Shown one piece after another: positions 47,501 through 58,118 of a DNA stretch of 64,000 bases (position 1 is the first letter of the stretch; every line of letters starts with the position of its first letter). The DNA is from Morinoia aosen. Its lineage: Eukaryota > Arthropoda > Malacostraca > Amphipoda > Talitridae. The position numbers and the translations under genes are program-made. Under the pieces are notes generated by a model, which was not told where the DNA came from, ran no database searches, and saw nothing but the letters and a program-made list of their open reading frames with translations. The stretch is taken from the NCBI GenBank assembly GCA_030386875.1, contig CM059557.1, positions 62,326,514 to 62,390,513 on the forward strand, given 5' to 3'.

Positions 47501-48223
47501 CATCCGCAATCAAATGGAATGACGGAACGTCAGAACAAGAACATCAAAACGGTGCTGTCTCACCTCGCAGCCAGCGATCAACCATCGTGGCATGATGCTT
47601 TGCCGTGGACATGCTTGGCACTGAACACAAGTTATCAAAGTGTTATTGAAGAAATACCGTATTATTTATTCTTTGGTAGGGATGCAGAAATTCCTGTTGT
47701 TGACTGGTTAAAAACCCCTCGCATGGATTATTCTCTTGGGGACAATTACAGTGCCGAGGTGAGCGCCCGACTTCACAATGCGTTCAAAGTAGTGAAGGCC
47801 AAGTCCAAGGCTTCACACGACAAGTCGGTGCAAATGAAGGAAAGAGGTGTGAAAAACAACCAGGTGGAGAGCGGAGATATTGTTTTATTACACAATCCGA
47901 CAGGAAAGGCCGAAGCTGCAAACGCGTGGCCTACCGACTGGTTAGGCCCCTATCGTGTCCTTGAAAGGAATGCCACAAATGCGACCATTAAAGCACTATA
48001 TAGTAACCGACAAGAAAGGGTTCATTTGGATAGATTGAAAGTTGCTTTCCTACGGGGCGAGGCTTTTCCCGGCACGTCGGACGTCGCAGCTGAACCAGGG
48101 AATGGAAACGGATATGAAACTATTGAGAGAGAAGATGAAGACCTGAGGACAGAGAACCACGTAAGCGCGAGAGCTGCGTTCAAGGAGCGGCGAAGCTACA
48201 ATTTGCGTTCAAGGTGTAGGTGA
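44492..48223 (+). CDS. pol: Gypsy Pol polyprotein: protease, reverse transcriptase, RNase H, integrase
   Basis: Open frame of 1243 codons from 44492; translation should enter near residue 11 by frameshifting from gag, as there is no good ATG. Aspartic protease: LLDTGA, D40-T41-G42. Reverse transcriptase about 310-560: first catalytic Asp D409 in VDAKSAFHQ, active site YLDD at 471-474. RNase H about 610-740: D620 in CDASNEGSG. Integrase about 830-1165: zinc motif H849, H856, C886, C889; catalytic D918, D976, E1012 (DD35E spacing). GPY module at 1152-1154 (WLGPYRV). Every key residue is present and the frame is unbroken. There is no chromodomain at the C-terminus, which ends in an Arg-rich tail. 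Confidence 0.97.
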   Translation: MQSATVCRTAKKRNRRPLAPIINPSVILQVNGKPVTALLDTGANICLVKERVVAGIKNASVKGTSTALKTIGEEPVPVLGKINVPIKVNGQKIVQRCFVVKENAFPGDLLIGVEVMNKVNAKIDFGKCRASFFGTHVNMFSAPGHASPKILCVTREETSVTLAEDITVKPRTQAMVKCRADGKFDGKEVILEPRIKWAPYVGATAAKVQNGYVLMPVLNPFAEEIALTEGAIIATCHEISNEAATAEENNAENSEAENRRREKRFQQIDELDLSYLDAEKQGQVRNLLKEYHKTISADEMDIGHVKGVKYKILLSDYRPIQTKGWRIPYSSQEIIDKKVSEMIESGVVQESTSAWKNPLVLVKKPGGGHRVCLDLRAVNMRVINEHYPIPHIVGTLEEVAGKEYYSIVDAKSAFHQIELDEESKQYTAFQTRQGNFEYARLPMGLKCSTSVYQRVICHVLKRQLGKFAAIYLDDVCVSSMTFEKHLENLREVLHEFQCAGVKIGLDKCKFAQKQVKYLGCYISREGLVPDPKNVEAMQNYPRPTTARKVRSFVAALNFYRRFIPHFATTAAPLNALTKKGQKFKWNEQHEQAFCKLKQLMIEAPVLKKPSLNETYYLSCDASNEGSGAVLAQKCNGKEQPIGYFSKRFNDAEKRYSITEREGLAVVAAVNHFSPYLYGNKFVVITDHTALKYLFKGKNTKNNRIMRWALTLSQYDFEVIYRPGAQNVVPDALSRNIANDNEEENRDDEAPKTVFVTTMLDETPSVQEAESSLRQENVRAEQLKDPVWGPVLKYLEGDKSGDAPSLALKPEIFTDGGILYFKKTQRKPNRTRHLIVVPDALREAAITLAHDSTIAAHQGRAKTWKKLMEFGYWINMSRDVNKYIDSCMQCQKRKINNRICVSMGSFPEIDKPLDRIGVDLIEMPVSNEGHKYILTVVDHFSRYVAAFPLRSKTTEEVTRALTKFVTTYGPAKTLVSDRGTEFTSTLFRNVCERLKIKYHNTSSYHPQSNGMTERQNKNIKTVLSHLAASDQPSWHDALPWTCLALNTSYQSVIEEIPYYLFFGRDAEIPVVDWLKTPRMDYSLGDNYSAEVSARLHNAFKVVKAKSKASHDKSVQMKERGVKNNQVESGDIVLLHNPTGKAEAANAWPTDWLGPYRVLERNATNATIKALYSNRQERVHLDRLKVAFLRGEAFPGTSDVAAEPGNGNGYETIEREDEDLRTENHVSARAAFKERRSYNLRSRCR
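44522..44528 (+). promoter_or_regulatory. Programmed -1 ribosomal frameshift site A_AAA_AAC
   Basis: The heptamer AAAAAAC lies in the 55-bp overlap of gag and pol. In the gag frame it is split A|AAA|AAC, the canonical X_XXY_YYZ arrangement, six codons before the gag stop. Slipping back one base gives AAA AAA CGG and enters the pol frame directly. No other slippery heptamer was noticed in the overlap. A short GGAG...CTCC pairing follows (44534-44549), but a convincing pseudoknot was not established by eye. Confidence 0.85.
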
Positions 48224-50857
48224 ATTGCCACTTGGAAGCGAGCTGCAGTGGACTGAGATCATGCGTCACCTTAACTTTGTGAAATGTGTTCTTGTGCGTT
48301 CAATTTTAGCAGAGCTCTTACGTAGGAGTGAGTTTTTTTTGCGCTGTATAGCTTTAATCTAAATGTGTTCTTTAGTAGAATTGTGCTATTCTAGTTGTGA
48401 ATTAAAGGTAGTCTCACTCACTAAGAGTGAGATGCTTCGTGCAGTAGGGAGATGTTCTAGGTTATGTCACTCCAATTTCCTTTGCTCACAAGAAATCTAG
48501 TGCATAACGAGACCCTTGTTAGAGTGATCGAATCTTACCCTATGCTTAGTGCTCATTTTCTTTCTTGCTAAGTAAAGGGAAATTGAGCGTTTCATTTAGG
48601 TTAATTTTCGTGTGTTTCGAAAGAGGAGTACTTTGTTTCCTTTGTAGTATGCTCATATATTTCCTCGCCAGCATTTCGTAAAGCGAAATAACTCGAGTGA
48701 ATTAACTAGTTGAGTCTGAAGTTCTTAGGCTGAGGCTATCTCAGGCTAGCTAATTTTATCGATACCTTTAGACCGTTCATTTTCGTATCGGGGAAAATAT
48801 GTTTAGCGTCAGATTAAAGTTGCGGATATTTCGTGCTGTAGCGTTGAATTTTCTGACTTTGTGTCTCTCTCTTGCCCTGAAAGAATATCGTAAACACGTT
48901 ATTCCGGAAGGAATTAGTATCATCTTACTCTGTAGTATAGAACATTTCTTTCAGACTTAAGGAATTAATTTCTTGGTAGATTAGCGTAGTATGTACTTCA
49001 GCACAAAACAGGCCAGATCAACTACATAACACGAATGCGTCTCGTATAAGCAGCAAATGCAGGAAGAATCACGTGGAATATAAGTGATTATTTACAAGAA
49101 CAACGAACAGACAACAATTGTACGAAATAGGGGATTTAATCGAACTTGTATTGGAAGTATTTAATTGTAGAACAAACGCTAACGTTGCATTGGGAAACGT
49201 AGAAGATGTGTGGACGGCTGGAAGTTTTGCACCATGTTCTGAAGAGTGCGGAGAGCACAAGTAATTAGCTCAGAGCCGCTTGCGGTAGAGCTGCAGCCAG
49301 AGATTGCGCACCATGTTCAGAAGAATGCGGAGAACACCAGTGATTGCTTAACTCGCCCGTGGTCAGGCTGTGAAGAGGACATCGTTAGTGAACGGCCGAG
49401 CCAGGAAGAATTTCTCGACTAATTAGCAGCACTCGACACTTCGAAGTGGAAAGCACCACAGAACGCCGCAGTACCAGGATGAGGAAGGAAGGAAGAGAAT
49501 ACGAAAATAAAGCAGATAATGTTCTAGGGCGCCGTAATGTAATAGTGTTCAAAAATGCTTTTATAAATGGGTACCCATATGAACCAATAACAATGCTTTT
49601 ATATTATTGAGTATTAAATTTAACTTGATTTATTTGGAATTTGCATTGTGACATGAACGCTTAGAAAGGCATTCCTGAAACTCGCATGCAAGTTCCCTGT
49701 GAATTTTTTTACTAGGCAAACGATCACATTGGAATATTGAAGCCGCATTTTAGGCATCTCTATTCATACGTGAAATAAAAAAAAAATTAATAGAGATTAC
49801 GTCGGATAGCCTTTGAATGATGCGTACGATCTTCGAAGAATATTAACCCACGGAATTCTCGCATAAATAAGAGTGTTCACTCGGAAAAAATAAAACATTA
49901 TCTAGTGTCTACCAGATTCCACGTCGACGTCAAGGAATACTGAGAGGGATTCTACAGGATACCAGTGTGCACTACGCAGGATTGTGACTCGGAATACTTC
50001 AGGATTACTTCGTGGAATTCGGAACCCTGTCGCGAAGGGAGACCATATTAAATGAAATGTATCGACGATTCGACTCGTATTTTCCTCCAGATCAATATAA
50101 CTTACTGACGTATCGATTTGTCTGATCAACGAAGCGACGTTCATGAGTAATCTGGCGATTAAAAAACTGAGTTGGATAAACGTCATAAAATATATGTGAA
50201 ATATTGCACTTAACATGATTTGGTGGTAATTTGAATCGTAATAATGATCCATCTTGCAGAACGCAATCGTGTAGTAATGTGGTGTATAGAAATTTTATAC
50301 GAGTCTGCATATTGGGCCCGCAATACTGCCTCCTGAAATTAAGTACTCATCTTCAACGCGCGTGGGAAGCTATTGATATGCCAGAAGAGAGGCATGGAAG
50401 AAGAGCAAATTCGTCAGCCATACCAGAGGAGTGAACATCGAACCGTCAACAACAACGTGAAGGATTTGGACAACGGAATACGCAAGCGTAAATTGAAAGC
50501 TACGAGACATAAAGCCATCAATACTGTAGGATGTTTGAGAATGTAGGGGATGTAACCGTAATACTTGGTGAATGTTATTAGGGGTGAAGACGCAAAAGAT
50601 TTATGACATACTTCAATTCGGTGCAACACAACACAATATATCAGGCCGTGCTAATTGTAATGAATAGGATTATTAATTGTAACGAAGCTTGTTTCTGCGG
50701 AATTAATTTTAGAATGTAATAGGCTTAAGTAGAAGTTACCATGTGTGTCTTATGTTGGCTTCAGACTGCAGTGATCAATATTCAATAAATAGCTGAAAGC
50801 TAATTCAAAAAAAAAAAATTGTCAGGCCAATTTTTTTTAACTCTAGGAGGGCCGTCC
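48224..50857 (+). other. Gypsy 3' non-coding region, 2.6 kb
   Basis: Between the pol stop and the 3' LTR I find no env-like frame: no signal peptide, furin site or membrane anchor in a long open frame. A 116-codon antisense frame at 49902-50252 is hydrophobic in part but unrecognised. A duplicated segment of about 42 bp with a 79-bp offset (GCACCATGTTC at 49229 and 49308) is present. A purine tract AGGAGGG (50845-50851), six bases before the LTR, is the likely but imperfect polypurine tract. Confidence 0.6.
49229..49349 (+). repeat. Direct repeat pair, 79-bp offset, in the Gypsy 3' region
   Basis: GCACCATGTTCTGAAGAGTG... (from 49229) and GCACCATGTTCAGAAGAATG... (from 49308) share about 42 bp with a handful of changes. 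Older than the LTR pair, since it is more diverged. Confidence 0.7.
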
Positions 50858-52568
50858 TGTCGAGAATATGTTCAGAATGATCAAATTTTGCGAATTAAAA
50901 ATGAAAATTCTTGTAAGTGTGTGTAATGTAACAAATTTGTGCTTACGTAAAAAGTTGTGTCTTGAAATGTCTCAGATAATCCCAGCAGCCAGAGGGGTCG
51001 CTTCAACATGAATGTTTTATGTCGCTTCAACATGTATGTTTTTACGCCTGTATGTTTTCTTTCAACTCAGCAATGTTAGGAGGCTGTGATAAGGTGCGAG
51101 AGCCAAACGATGTATGTTTACAGTGTGTCTTGTTTCTGGAGGGGCCTATGTTGTGGTTATGCGAGCGAGCCTTGGGAAACTCGATACGGTCGAAAAAACG
51201 CCTACCCAAGCGCGAACAAAGTCGCCTTGTAGTCAAAGATAAATCGAGACACTCAGACCGAGAGAGTCGGCAAACCAACGGTCGGTTCGAAGGAGCTGAG
51301 CGTGAGAAGAAAAATGATGCTAAGAAAGAAATAAAGGCAAGCGGCGGCACTACCAATTAGAAAAGAGGTAGGCGGGCACTCCGAGGCTCCTAAGATTCTC
51401 ATAGGCCGAAGGTGAGAGTTCTCAACCCTCGAAGAGAATGCGCCAGGGCTCAAGGCGTCGGAGGAACAATGGACAGTTCGACCGGCGTAACCGTAACGTG
51501 AGGTGCAACCAAGAAACGCGGGTGTGTTCACAATAACAAGCGTGCTTAATGCAATAATAAGAAAAGTGGCTATATTGAAAATTATACTAAGTTTCACGCT
51601 ATAATGTAATCCAGAAAGTAACACATTCTCGTTTCACTTGCAGAAATTTTACGTGTTCCCGTCACCACGTTCACAAAGGGGAAATTTATCAAAACATAAC
51701 CCACCGTGGGAGTTATTGATGGAACATGGAGATGCTGCACTAGAAGGGAGGGTAAGAGATGCATTTTTTAAAAAAAAAAAAGAAAGAGTAAAGATAGTGT
51801 TGAGATAAATATTGCGATAATTCATTGTCATTCACACACTGATGCGCTTAAAAAGTAACAAGTTAAATTTTTATCTTTGACAGGCGGGACGGTAATTCAG
51901 TCATACATCTGAGGATTGATCAGCTCGAATGAAGGGAATCGACGTGTGAACATGCTGAAACGTAATGAGCAAGATGACGTCATCACTAGACATTTTCTGA
52001 ACAGTGCACAAGACAGGCCTTTGAACTGAAGCGAGTCGCGGACGAATTTTGTGGTTGAAGTGACCTTCGCCTACTGGGCTGCTGGGGGGCGCTGAGACAT
52101 TGTAGGCATTATTTGTGTTGTGTTTGGATGCATAAGCAATCTGCGGTTAAAGGCTGGCCAGCCAAATTTCTGTGTAATTATGTGCAGTAGGTCATTTGAC
52201 GTATGCTATTTGCTTGCATTACTTAATTGGAATTGTTCCTGACACCAATCATTGTGTGTGCGCTCATTGATGTTTGTATTACTTATAGCTGGGAATTATA
52301 AATGTTAAGCATAATTCACCCTGTGTATCATGCCCCACAATATTAGAAGCAATCGATCGTAATGCAACGGAGGGCGCCCAGAAAATGCGCTGCGTAAGTG
52401 GGTCAGCGATCCCCGGTGAGTACCTTTATTTTAGTATATGTGCTGTAATTGCCGATGATAATTCATTTAATTTGTGTTGTGTATATAGCCTGGAGGTGTG
52501 CCATTCCTCTATTCCGAGAACCTGATCTTCTTGTTAACAAGGAGGTGAAGGGACGATTTCTCGTGACA
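50858..52568 (+). repeat. 3' LTR, 1711 bp
   Basis: Matches the 5' LTR except for the few changes listed there; shorter by the 2-bp and 11-bp indels. Followed directly by the CTGT duplication. CRE palindrome conserved at 51975-51982. Confidence 0.95.
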
Positions 52569-52572
52569 CTGT
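52569..52572. repeat. Target-site duplication CTGT, right copy
   Basis: Matches 41433-41436 and marks the insertion target. Confidence 0.85.
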
Positions 52573-54095
52573 GTTAAAACTCGAAGTTTCGACGTCCAAA
52601 TCACTGAGCTTTTGAATAGAAGTGCGAATATGTAAGCATGCTGCTATGGGTCAAACCTACAAGTTGAAATTTTAAGTTCAAGCTGATTTTTCTCCGTTTG
52701 AAGAAATACTGCCAATATCCGGTTAGGTCTAAGTTTGCGTAGTTCCATTTTGCGAAGAACGTAAGATTGACTTTTTATTCACAGTCAAAAAAAACTTTTG
52801 ATCGTACAGTGAGTTTTTGTAAAAAACGTTTCAGGGTAAAAAACTCATTCAATTTCCTCCCTTCTCGAAAGCTTGAAATAAATAAGTACAAGAAAGACAG
52901 TGCTTGTGAGAGAAAGACGGAGAGAGAGTGGGAGGAAGGGATGACGCGTGCGTTAGGGTTGGATGAACCTATAGATCTAGATACGGTAATGAAAGTCTTT
53001 GTGCATTACAAAAGTTAAAAAATTAGCGATATCTCAGTAAGAAATAATATTTCCAGAACCAGGGTTGGTGATCTAGACAGAGCCAGCGTGATATTTATTA
53101 AATGTTACATTGGCATGCCCAGGATGGCCCTGAAACAAAGTTTAGCTGAACACAAATGTCAGGAATGTATCCTTTATCATTTCGGTGTTGATCATAGATC
53201 ATGTGGTGAACAAAACGCATATTCAGATACTAGGAGTATAACATATTCATAACCTTCACCATTCCCTAGATAAAAAAACAATGATTTTTTTGCTAAAAAC
53301 CTGTGCAATAAGATTGCAGCTTTAAAGTTTGAAACACCCGCTCAATCGTCCATTTTGCCTCTGTTCTTTTGTTCAATGAATATAGAGCTTTTGAGCAATA
53401 TTAACCAGTCATCTGCTAATCAATATTCCTGACGCACACAAATTATTTCTGCCTAGTCGTCTTGCACAGTGATTTTCTGTATTTTTATTGGGTCTGATTG
53501 TCCTTGAGCATTGGATTTGAATTTTTCATCAATATTTGTGTAAATTTATTTCTGCATATTTTCGGCCTGATTATAATGTTAGTAGCATCAAAATGCTTTT
53601 TTATATAAATTAAAAGTGATGTAGAAATTTACAGATTGAGTGTTTTAGTAAATACGATAAACAGTTTTCTTCATCTTCTATAACACGTGGTGAACTAAAG
53701 AAAAGAGCTTGGTGAACTCAATGATTCGTGTTTTACTGAGTGGCGGGATTATAGTTTCACATTGATCCAGCCCAAAATCTCCTATTTATCTTGTCCAGTA
53801 TCTTTTGGTCGTTCTGTCGATGTCAGCGTTCATAAAGAAAATAAATAATATCGTCAACCACAGCTGCTCGTAAATGAGCTTTTTATTTTTTAAATGTAAA
53901 TTCATTAAGGGAGCGAACATGATTCACTGCATGTTTTCACCCGCACACAAGCTCTGTTCTCGTTGTCAGCGTTATAAGAAAACAGAAGCCTTCAGTTTTA
54001 ATTAAAAGAACGCAGTAGAACTGTTTAGTTCCCATATTTCTTCGACCATATCTTGTTTATTCTACTTTAATTTCAAATGCATATGTTGTTTTCAG

Positions 54096-54245
54096 AGACT
54101 ACTTTCAAAACTGGATTGAAATAAACGTCTTTAAGGGACTGGAGACGATAGTGCTCTAAGCAGTTAATTTAATGTACATTTTGATTTAAGATACTATTTT
54201 TAAACTGGGTTAATATACAAGTCTTTAAGGAACTGGAGGCGATAG
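54096..54245 (+). repeat. Diverged direct duplication, ~93-bp offset
   Basis: Two copies of a segment of about 56 bp (54096-54151 and 54189-54245) share AAACTGG, GTCTTTAAGG and ACTGGAG-CGATAG in order, with several substitutions. Confidence 0.7.
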
Positions 54246-54282
54246 ACTGCAGTTTAGTTACCTGACTGAGAACACCATTTTT

Positions 54283-55110
54283 GTGACAGTTCGTAAATCG
54301 AACCCGTTCGGACAACTGCGACCCCTGGAAATAGCCTCACCGGACGCCTGTTGGACAAATGCTCCCCTCATGGGAGCAGCTGATCTCTTCAACTTCTGCC
54401 TCGTCCGAACAACTGCTCCACGAACACCTGCCTCCGAACAAGTCTCCCCGAATAATTACCTATGAATTTTTGTTTAGTTTTAACGTTATGTAAAACTTTC
54501 CTCAACCTAACTTGATCTAATTTCATCTGACCTAACTAAACCTAACCGAATCTAACTTAATATCCTCGATCTCAAAATAAAAATTCCAAATTACCCATCT
54601 AAGCAAAATTCAACCCTCCCCTCGTCCTATACTACCTTATGCTAAAACCCTACATTACCCTACCTCAGGCTAGATTAGGCGAGTCTAACCCCACGTTAAC
54701 TAATCTTGCCTAACCTCAACTTACCCTACCCAAGCTAAATTTACACGACCACAACTTGCCTAATATAGCCTCAGCAGACGCAACGCAACCTAGCGCAGCT
54801 GAATCGAATGCAATTTAACACGAGTTAGACAAATAATTTGAGTTTTAGTTTTTGACCGTAGCGATTACTCCATTCGATGTAGCTAAAGGATGAAGAGTTC
54901 AAAAACAGATTTTAGAATAATGTTGCACTAATGTGTTGACGTGAGATAATTACAATGCACGAAAATAAATTTTAACAATCGAATAATTCAACGAATTTAG
55001 GGGTAAATGTCCAAGAGGCAATCGATCAAATTATGGATACATAATACTACAGTTGTCCCGGAGAGCAATTGTCCCACAGGGCAGTTGCGGTTGTCAGGTA
55101 ATCTCAAACA
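54283..55110. mobile_element. Mosaic repeat: GGACAACTGC motifs flanking a CCTAA-rich array
   Basis: The left side has CGGACAACTGC (54309-54319), GGACAAATGC (54353-54362) and CCGAACAACTGC (54404-54415). The right side has the opposite orientation: CAGTTGTCCC near 55050, GCAATTGTCCC near 55065 and GCAGTTGCGGTTGTC near 55080. Between them lies an array of degenerate CCTAAC units (about 54490-54790). The inverted layout suggests one non-autonomous element with repeated subterminal motifs. No protein is encoded and the ends are not defined. Confidence 0.45.
54490..54790 (-). repeat. Degenerate CCTAA-type array
   Basis: Imperfect CCTAAC, CTAACTT and ACCTAACTAAACC units over about 300 bp; the reverse-complement counterpart of the array at 7876-8200. 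The minus strand reads TTAGG-like. Confidence 0.6.
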
Positions 55111-56678
55111 TTCGACCACCCAGTGAAAATTATTTCTAAAATAGTTCTGATTCGAATAATTATTTTTCCAAATGCCGCTCTTCTGCACTACGATGTTGAA
55201 TAAACAAATGCATGCCAAATGCGTTCTTTCTAACCAGCTCTCAAGAAGCCTTCATCATAATCGATTTTATTTAAGCTATAAATAGCAGATGATACCTGCT
55301 CTGAAGAAATGTTTTACATCTGCCCTATGTTCAGTTCTATAAACAGATCAATAAAAAAATATCCGAAATGAGACGATGCAATTTGAAGCACTTCACTGCT
55401 ATTCGCCGTTAAATGACTTTTTCCAACATATAAAGGAACGTTACTTCAATAATCAGTAAGTTCAGAAAATATTTGATTAAAGCAGAAAATCTATTCAATA
55501 ATTGAAACCGATGCAATCGAATACACCTTTAGAGATGGCAACCAATAAACTATTCGGAGAAAAAGTTGGTCATTTGTTCTTTCCGACAAATCTGTCTAAA
55601 ATATTGAGAAATATTTTATTTTTGCGTCCAGATGTTCCGATGTTGCCATTGCAGGACTCAAGTTTTGCAATCGAGTCTAAACACTATTTCTTGTCTTTAA
55701 CATAATTACAAATGGTTATGTGATTAGAGTTACGTCTTGCATGCTCAATGATGGCACTGGAGCGGTACTCTAAGGATTACATACAGGTTCACGACCTTAT
55801 GCCAGCGTACTGGTTGAAGAGCACAACGCATCTACATGACTTTTTTTTCTGAGTCAAAGAACCTAACTCCTCACTGTGAGGCGTACCGGAAGGGTGTCTT
55901 GAAATGTAAGTATTTTTGAATTATCAGTTCTAACAAACCAAAATTCAACGATGGCAAATGAGTGAGGAGCTTGGGCGCTGAAGGTTGTTAGAATGTTGAA
56001 AAAATAACAAAAATCTCTCACGAATTACTGGAGGTTCTTGGAAAGTGAAATCCACTATGGAAATTGAAAATGAAGGCGATTGCATTTCTAAGTTAATATT
56101 ATTAGCAGATTAAAGATATCATTGTGGCAGTCCTTTGATTATTTTGAAAACTGCTGAGAGCCTCAGTAAAGCTGAGCAACTTTGATTGTCTTCGACAAGC
56201 ACAGAAGCCATTCAATCACATTGGTTTGTTTTAACCTAATGAACACTCGCTGCATTGCAAATATTCTCTGCTAACCAGATGGGAAAACGAAACACATAGC
56301 TGTCCTTAACCATCATTTGAATGTTATTTAATTTTACCCCCCTAATGTAGGGAAACATGTCTCAACGAAACACTCGAGGATTTCGAAATGATCTCAGACA
56401 AAACAACTATAAATACTAGCTTACGTATATTAATATTATAGTTCGATGGGATAACGCAGTTCGATCACCTTCACTTAAATAAGATAATGTATTCAGAATT
56501 TTTAATTTCTTCCTTCGTCTTTCTGTTCCTTTTATAACCCACTTGACTTATCTGAACTCTTAAAAAACTTAAAAAGTTTCATTTTGTATATCAGATTTAT
56601 TTTTAAGCGATTGCAGCTAATTTCTTGGTCATTTTTACACGGAAATTAAAGAATTCATTGATAAATAAAAATAACAAT

Positions 56679-56679
56679 G

Positions 56680-56713
<34 letters not shown>
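56679..56713. repeat. (ATA)n microsatellite
   Basis: About eleven uninterrupted trinucleotide units. Confidence 0.9.
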
Positions 56714-56714
<1 letters not shown>

Positions 56715-57005
56715 GCTGTTGAAGGGTGTTTATAAAATCAACATTAAAGCACTCACACGAGTCCTTTACTGCTCCCCTCTACGCTTGCCGTCTGCGAGCG
56801 AAAGATTAATTTAACCGTCCATCTTTAGAGGCGAGTCAACTAGAAAGCGAAACTTCTGGAGCATTTTAATTAGGTCGTAAGCATCTATCACACGAAAATA
56901 GTTCATTAACTCCTTAACGTCAAATTCACTTCACTGGTTGATCGCGGCTGGTCTCATGAAGGACCTCCGTAGCAAATTAAAAAATATTCTTCGAGAACGT
57001 TCGAG

Positions 57006-58118
57006 GGGCAGCAGACAAGAGGTGGGCAGCAGACAAAAGGTGGGCAGCAGACAAGAGGTGGGCAGCAGACAAGAGGTGGGCAGCAGACAAGAGGTGGGCA
57101 GCAGACCAGAGGTGGGCAGCAGACAGGAGGTGGGCAGCAGACAAGAGGTGTGCAGCAGACAAGAGGTGGGCAGCAGACCAGAGGTGGGCAGCAGATCAGA
57201 GGTGGGCAGCAGACCAGAGGTGGGCAGCAGATCAGAGGTGGGCAGCAGACCAGAGGTGGGCAGCAGACAAGAGGTGTGCAGCAGACAAGAGGTGGGCAGC
57301 AGACCAGAGGTGGGCAGCAGACAGGAGGTGGGTAGCAGACAAGAGGTGTGCAGCAGACAAGAGGTGGGCAGCAGACCAGAGGTGGGCAGCAGATCAGAGG
57401 TGGGCAGCAGACCAGAGGTGGGCAGCAGACCAGAGGTGGGCAGCAGACCAGAGGTGGGCAGCAGACAAGAGGTGGGCAGCAGACAAGAGGTGTGCAGCAG
57501 ACAAGAGGTGTGCAGCAGACAAGAGGTGTGCAGCAGACAAGAGCTGGGCAGCAGACAAGAGGTGGGCCGCAGACAAGAGGTGGGCAGCAGACAGAGGTGG
57601 GCAGCAGACCAGAGGTGGGCAGCAGACAAGAGGTGGGCAGCAGACAAGAGGTGGGCAGCAGACCAGAGGTGGGCAGCAGACAAGAGCTGGGCAGCAGACA
57701 AGAGGTGGGCCGCAGACAAGAGGTGGGCAGCAGACAGAGGTGGGCAGCAGACCAGAGGTGGGCAGCAGACAAGAGGTGGGCAGCAGACAAGAGGTGGGCA
57801 GCAGACCAGAGGTGGGCAGCAGACAAGAGCTGGGCAGCAGACAAGAGGTGGGCCGCAGACAAGAGGTGGGCAGCAGACAGAGGTGGGCAGCAGACCAGAG
57901 GTGGGCAGCAGACAAGAGGTGGGCAGCAGACAAGAGGTGGGCAGCAGACCAGAGGTGGGCAGCAGACAAGAGCTGGGCAGCAGACAAGAGGTGGGCCGCA
58001 GACAAGAGGTGGGCAGCAGACAGAGGTGGGCAGCAGACCAGAGGTGGGCAGCAGACAAGAGGTGGGCAGCAGACAAGAGGTGGGCAGCAGACCAGAGGTG
58101 GGCAGCAGACCACAGGTG
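57006..58118 (+). repeat. 18-bp minisatellite with a 143-bp higher-order repeat
   Basis: About 62 tandem copies of GGGCAGCAGACAAGAGGT with variants (ACCAGAGG, ATCAGAGG, GTGTGCAGC, GAGCTGGG, GGCCGCAG). From 57541 the variants repeat as a block of seven 18-bp units plus one 17-bp unit (143 bp): the marker GAGCTGGG occurs at 57541, 57684, 57827 and 57970, and the blocks between are identical by eye. The left half (57006-57540) uses different variants. Because 18 is a multiple of 3, long open frames run on both strands; 17-bp units shift the frame. They encode only simple hexapeptide repeats and are taken as non-coding. Confidence 0.95.

Larger units (their letters stand above)
41437..52568 (+). 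mobile_element. Complete Ty3/Gypsy LTR retrotransposon, 11.1 kb
   Basis: Two LTRs begin TGTCGAGA and end TCGTGACA. They are flanked by a 4-bp target duplication CTGT (41433-41436 and 52569-52572). Inside are a leader, gag, pol in the -1 frame and a long 3' non-coding region. The domain order PR-RT-RNaseH-IN defines Ty3/Gypsy (Metaviridae); there is a GPY/F module but no chromodomain and no recognisable env, so this is a retrotransposon rather than an errantivirus-like element. It lies on the plus strand, antisense to the cadherin. Intact frames, perfect target duplication and near-identical LTRs point to a recent, potentially active insertion. I do not assign a named lineage. Confidence 0.95.
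52573..57005. other. Gene-free stretch right of the Gypsy element
   Basis: Holds a diverged duplication (54096-54245), a mosaic repeat with GGACAACTGC motifs and a CCTAAC array (54283-55110), and an (ATA)n microsatellite (56679-56713). A short plus frame at 52767-53018 is unrecognised. Otherwise AT-rich with nothing named. Confidence 0.5.

Noticed and set aside
49902..50252. 116-codon antisense frame in the Gypsy 3' region as a possible env or accessory gene
   Set aside because: Wrong strand for env, no signal peptide or cleavage site, and no family recognised.
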